This document shows positions 5,409-8,179 of a DNA stretch of 8,179 nt, piece after piece. The translations under genes were made by a program, and so were the position numbers. Position 1 is the first letter of the stretch; each line of letters begins with the position of its first letter. The DNA lies in the NCBI GenBank assembly GCA_964484515.1, contig CAZAGT010000231.1, positions 1 to 8,179 of the forward strand, in the 5' to 3' direction. The notes under the pieces were generated by a model that saw nothing but the letters and a program-made list of their open reading frames with translations, did not search any database and was not told the origin of the DNA. Source of the stretch: CAZAGT01 sp964484515 (GTDB taxonomy: Bacteria; Desulfobacterota; DSM-4660; Desulfatiglandales; HGW-15).

Positions 5409-7763
5409 ATGAAGGTTCATACGAGGGATCGAGAAATTAGGGACTGGGAAGAAGAGATCTTGTCACTTTTTCCTATTCCGCTCTACACGAGCTCTCACAT
5501 CTATTTCGAGGAAGACCTCAAAGAAATGGGCCTCGTAAATGTGTTGGACGAACTCATGGACGACGAACGCGATGCCATCCTGGTTCACGCCGACACCCTT
5601 GCCCGGATCAAGCCGGAGCTGGCGTTTCACTTCCTCCTTAGCTTTCGACAGCTATTGAGACTCCTTGAACCGGAAGACTTGAAGGACTGGGTCAGGGTGG
5701 TGCTCGATATCTTCGACGCGAATGGACTCAACCCGGCACGGGAGTTCATTCTCAAACGTGATCAGCACCCGGATTTCAGACGCTATTGGGGGACGGGGAC
5801 TTCGCTCGGAGAAGTAGCGGGGGTGCTGCAGACCTACCTCCATGCCCTTGGTGGAGCGGAAATAAGGCTCGCGGGAAGCGATACGCATTATACGGATGCT
5901 CTGACGATCTACTTGCCCGAGCGTGTGACAATCCTCTCCAGCCCTCCTGATGGCTTTCTGCTCTACAAAGTGATGGTGACCCACAAATTCGGCCAGCTGC
6001 ATCTAGGTACGTTTCGGCTGGACCTGGCCGAGCTGTCTTGTATGACCGAGTCATTGGCACAGACCTATGCCCCCACCAGAAACGACGACCTGCTATCTGG
6101 TCTCTCACGGTTTCTGCGCTGCTTTCCGGACCCCACCCTAGCCGAAGACGTGTTTTGTCTTGCCGAGACCGTCAGGATAGAACGCTGGATCGCGGACACC
6201 CTCCCCGGACTGTATCGTGAGCTTGGGCGCCTGAAAAGGCAGCTCGGCCTCATTCGAGAACTCCCCGGAGATCTTCCGCCGCAAAGTCAGATGATGGAAG
6301 CGCTCTCTTATTGGTGGCTGACGGGAAAACAATTACCGCCTGCTGAACCGGGATATGCCGATCTGCTGAGCCGGATCCAGGAACGGATCGCTGAGACCGA
6401 CACACCCAATCGAAGGACCAAGGATGTGGCTGCGCTTGTGGCTGACCTGTACGGCCTGATGGTTCAGCTCCCAGGACCCTATCGATCGATCGACCCGATC
6501 CCCTACGTGGGGGTATTGAGACCGGAGGAGGCCGAGCATGGCCGTTTGAAGAGGCGGGAGTCGCAGCGCATCGAATTTCGAAAGGACCTGGCCAAGCTCC
6601 TTGGCGAACTCCCCGACTGCGAAGAGATGCGCATCGAGGTCCCTATCCAAACAAGCACCGCTGCCACCGGTGCCCAACCGCGACGGGTAGAGATCCCCGA
6701 CCATCTCCTCATCAACGGTAACCCGATTCCTATGCCTGAGGCCCTCCAAAAGACGGTGGCCGAGATCTATGAGGATCTAGGGAGCATCCCCAGCAGCTAT
6801 CTCGCCATTAGCGACGACATGTCCCGACACGCCTTCAGTTCGCTCTGTCAGATGCCTGCAGGGACAGCGTACGTATTGTCTGAGCATGGGGAAGGTATCC
6901 ATGCCCTCGATGAATGGGATTATCGGAGACAGGGGTATCGTAAAAGGTGGGCCCTGCTCCGGGAGATCGATGCATCTCCCGGAGGGCTTGGTTTCGTCGA
7001 CGATACCCTGGCGGATTATGGGGGGATGATCGGGCGTATCAAGAGACAATTTGAACGCATCCGGATGGAACAGTTGCTGCTCAGACGACAGAATGAGGGC
7101 GACCGTGTCGATCTCGACGCGGCCGTGGAGGCGTTTGCGGACAGGAGCGCCGGACTTCATCCCTCGGAGAAGGTTTTTATGCGGCTGAACAGAGACAGCC
7201 GTGACATCGCAGCCGTCTTTCTCATCGATCTGAGCGGATCCACGAGCGGCTGGATAAACGAGATGGAGAGAAAGGCTTTGCTGATTTTGAGCGAGGCGAT
7301 GCAGATCCTTGAGGATCGTTTCGCAATCTTCGGTTTTTCAGGCCGGACGCGTCGGCGTTGTGAGCTATACCGCGTCAAGGGGTTTGACGAGCCCTACGAG
7401 GAGATGGTAAAGCGCCGTATCGCCAATCTGCGGGCGCTGGAATATACACGCTTGGGCCCACCAATACGGTATCTCACGAGACAACTAGGCCATGTGGAGG
7501 CGCGAACGAAGTTGCTTGTCACCCTGAGCGACGGGAAACCGGATGACTATGACGGCTATCGCGGCGATTACGGTATTGAGGATACCCGTCAGGCCCTGCT
7601 CGAGTCCAAGGCCTTGGGCATTCATCCCTTCTGCATCACCATTGATCGGGCGGAACACAGTTATCTCTCCCACATGTACGGCGCCGTGAACTACGCGTTC
7701 ATCGATGATATCGCCCAATTGCCAATCAAGATCCCGGATATCTATCGTCGGTTGACGACGTAA
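5409..7763 (+). CDS. VWA-domain activator protein of the NorD/CbbO family
   Basis: This ~784-residue protein is the expected partner of the preceding CbbQ/NorQ-type ATPase. In known pairs the VWA subunit acts as adaptor between the ATPase ring and the client metalloenzyme. The C-terminal ~190 residues form a von Willebrand factor A domain with a complete metal-ion-dependent adhesion site: DLSGS (607-611), Thr680 in EYTRLGPPIRY, and Asp708 in TLSDGKPDD. The segments FAIFGFSGRTRR, GIEDTRQALLESKALG and HPFCITIDR are typical of NorD/CbbO. The N-terminal ~600 residues are long, helix-rich and charged; I recognise no separate catalytic domain there. Length is closer to CbbO (near 780 residues) than to classical NorD (near 630), but the MIDAS region alone cannot decide the client. 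It is soluble, with no signal peptide or membrane segment. Start 5409 is chosen from the GAGGA spacing. No RuBisCO or nitric oxide reductase gene lies nearby. Confidence 0.88.
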   Translation: MKVHTRDREIRDWEEEILSLFPIPLYTSSHIYFEEDLKEMGLVNVLDELMDDERDAILVHADTLARIKPELAFHFLLSFRQLLRLLEPEDLKDWVRVVLDIFDANGLNPAREFILKRDQHPDFRRYWGTGTSLGEVAGVLQTYLHALGGAEIRLAGSDTHYTDALTIYLPERVTILSSPPDGFLLYKVMVTHKFGQLHLGTFRLDLAELSCMTESLAQTYAPTRNDDLLSGLSRFLRCFPDPTLAEDVFCLAETVRIERWIADTLPGLYRELGRLKRQLGLIRELPGDLPPQSQMMEALSYWWLTGKQLPPAEPGYADLLSRIQERIAETDTPNRRTKDVAALVADLYGLMVQLPGPYRSIDPIPYVGVLRPEEAEHGRLKRRESQRIEFRKDLAKLLGELPDCEEMRIEVPIQTSTAATGAQPRRVEIPDHLLINGNPIPMPEALQKTVAEIYEDLGSIPSSYLAISDDMSRHAFSSLCQMPAGTAYVLSEHGEGIHALDEWDYRRQGYRKRWALLREIDASPGGLGFVDDTLADYGGMIGRIKRQFERIRMEQLLLRRQNEGDRVDLDAAVEAFADRSAGLHPSEKVFMRLNRDSRDIAAVFLIDLSGSTSGWINEMERKALLILSEAMQILEDRFAIFGFSGRTRRRCELYRVKGFDEPYEEMVKRRIANLRALEYTRLGPPIRYLTRQLGHVEARTKLLVTLSDGKPDDYDGYRGDYGIEDTRQALLESKALGIHPFCITIDRAEHSYLSHMYGAVNYAFIDDIAQLPIKIPDIYRRLTT

Positions 7764-7782
7764 AGACAAGGTTCGAGATGTG

Positions 7783-7803
7783 AGGCTCGAGGTTCGAGCC
7801 TTT
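7783..7803 (+). terminator. possible terminator of the ATPase/VWA operon
   Basis: AGGCTCGA (7783-7790) and TCGAGCCT (7794-7801) form a perfect 8-bp stem with a 3-base loop, ending in TTT, 19 bases after the VWA-protein stop codon. The T-tract is only three bases, so termination may be weak. Part of the stem arises from the heptad repeat itself. Confidence 0.45.
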
Positions 7804-7825
7804 CGGCCCTGAGCTCAAGGCCGAA
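7802..7825. repeat. 24-base near-perfect palindrome
   Basis: TTCGGCC (7802-7808) pairs with GGCCGAA (7819-7825), and the centre TGAGCTCA (7810-7817) is itself a perfect palindrome; only the 7809/7818 pair mismatches. It directly follows the possible terminator stem and could act as a second stem or a protein-binding site. Confidence 0.5.
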
Positions 7826-7856
7826 GGGGAACGAGGATCGAGGGAAAGACAAGTAA

Positions 7857-7931
7857 ATGAAGATCGTATGCATAATTGGAAGGCTGGGATCGCATTACGT
7901 TTCTGTATTTCGATTCATGAATAGACCATGA
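7857..7931 (+). other. possible 24-codon micro-ORF overlapping the next gene by ATGA
   Basis: An ATG at 7857 opens a frame encoding MKIVCIIGRLGSHYVSVFRF plus four more residues. It ends at TGA 7929-7931, which overlaps the ATG (7928-7930) of the FAD oxidoreductase in the classic ATGA arrangement. The oxidoreductase has no clear ribosome binding site of its own, so translational coupling through a leader ORF is conceivable. A GAGGG at 7840-7844 is rather far (12 bases) from this ATG. It could easily be chance. Confidence 0.2.
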
Positions 7932-8179
7932 TCACTACTAAGCTATCCAGGAGATCCTTTCTGACTCTCTCGGCCATGGCGGCCGCCCGATTCGCGTTGG
8001 ATGGGAAGGGTCTCCGGGCGCACGCAGCTAGGATCGGCCCAAAGGAAGACTATCCGGTCGTGATCATCGGTGCGGGGCTTGGCGGGTTGTGCTGCGCCGC
8101 CTATCTGGCAAAAGAGGGATTTCCCGTTACCTTGGTCGAAAAGCGGGATATTCCGGGAGGGTATGCGTGTACCTTTGAC
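7928..8179 (+). CDS. Tat-exported FAD-dependent oxidoreductase (phytoene-desaturase-like), 3' truncated
   Basis: The first 84 codons are visible; the gene runs off the window. The N-terminus carries a twin-arginine motif, SRRSFL (residues 7-12), followed by an alanine-rich weakly hydrophobic stretch, so the protein should be exported folded to the periplasm, probably with its cofactor. Next comes a Rossmann dinucleotide-binding start, PVVIIGAGLGGLCCAAYLA (GxGxxG), ending in the acidic residue of VTLVEKRD, then IPGGYACTF. The GGY/GGR step after that acidic strand is typical of the amine-oxidase/phytoene-desaturase (CrtI-like) flavoprotein superfamily. A TAG at 7922-7924 is in frame just upstream, so ATG 7928 is the first possible start. 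No clear Shine-Dalgarno precedes it. The substrate cannot be assigned from this fragment. Confidence 0.85.
   Translation, partial: MITTKLSRRSFLTLSAMAAARFALDGKGLRAHAARIGPKEDYPVVIIGAGLGGLCCAAYLAKEGFPVTLVEKRDIPGGYACTFD

Larger units (their letters stand above)
7768..7846. repeat. second array of degenerate 7-bp units (consensus RAGGTTC)
   Basis: Starting 5 bases after the VWA-protein stop, the sequence reads as heptads: AAGGTTC, GAGATGT, GAGGCTC, GAGGTTC and GAG. After an intervening hairpin come GAGGATC and GAGGGAA (7833-7846). The unit AAGGTTC is identical to one in the array at 1776-1810, so the two arrays belong to one repeat family. Confidence 0.6.

Noticed and set aside
7791..7800. GGTTCGAGCC looks like the T-arm of a tRNA
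   Set aside because: No acceptor stem, D-arm or anticodon arm can be assembled around it; it is part of the heptad repeat.
1..8179. CRISPR array, insertion sequence or prophage genes
   Set aside because: No regularly spaced repeats with unique spacers, no transposase or integrase motifs and no phage structural genes were found on either strand.

Overview
The window is 8,179 bases of chromosomal-type DNA from a Gram-negative bacterium. The evidence is a Pqi-system outer-membrane lipoprotein, periplasmic signal peptides on several products, a periplasmic di-heme peroxidase and a Tat-type signal. By eye it is moderately GC-rich. The 10-base N run at 4784-4793 shows it is a draft scaffold, possibly metagenomic. 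Gene content and the style of the intergenic repeats (purine-rich heptads, C-rich/G-rich palindromes) would fit Desulfobacterota, Methylomirabilota or a related lineage. That placement is inference only, since no rRNA or clade marker is present.

Layout, all on the + strand. (1) 3-440: C-terminal part of a PqiC-family lipoprotein. (2) 441-821: no recognised gene. (3) 822-1721: endonuclease/exonuclease/phosphatase (EEP) protein, interrupted by one in-frame TAG with every visible catalytic motif intact. (4) 1722-1936: spacer with five 7-bp repeats. (5) 1937-2749: periplasmic family 3 (amino-acid type) solute-binding protein without its permease. (6) 2830-3873: di-heme cytochrome c peroxidase. 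(7) 3874-4514: about 640 bases without a gene but rich in palindromes. (8) 4515-5338: MoxR-type AAA+ ATPase of the CbbQ/NirQ/NorQ family, split by the N gap. (9) 5409-7763: its VWA-domain partner of the NorD/CbbO family. (10) 7764-7927: hairpins, a second array of the same heptad repeat, and a possible 24-codon micro-ORF. (11) 7928-8179: start of a Tat-exported FAD oxidoreductase that runs off the window.

The clearest functional unit is the ATPase + VWA pair. In known systems such pairs remodel or activate a metalloenzyme (RuBisCO for CbbQO, nitric oxide reductase for NorQD). No such client lies in this window, so the target is open. The binding protein and the peroxidase are 80 bases apart, each with its own strong ribosome binding site, and may be co-transcribed; no functional link between them is evident. 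The most notable observations are the single amber codon in an otherwise intact EEP gene, the scaffold gap that artificially shifts the ATPase frame, the client-less activase pair behind a hairpin-rich leader, and the heptad repeat that recurs downstream of two transcription units. I did not find a convincing new system; most of the window is recognisable families in an unusual neighbourhood.
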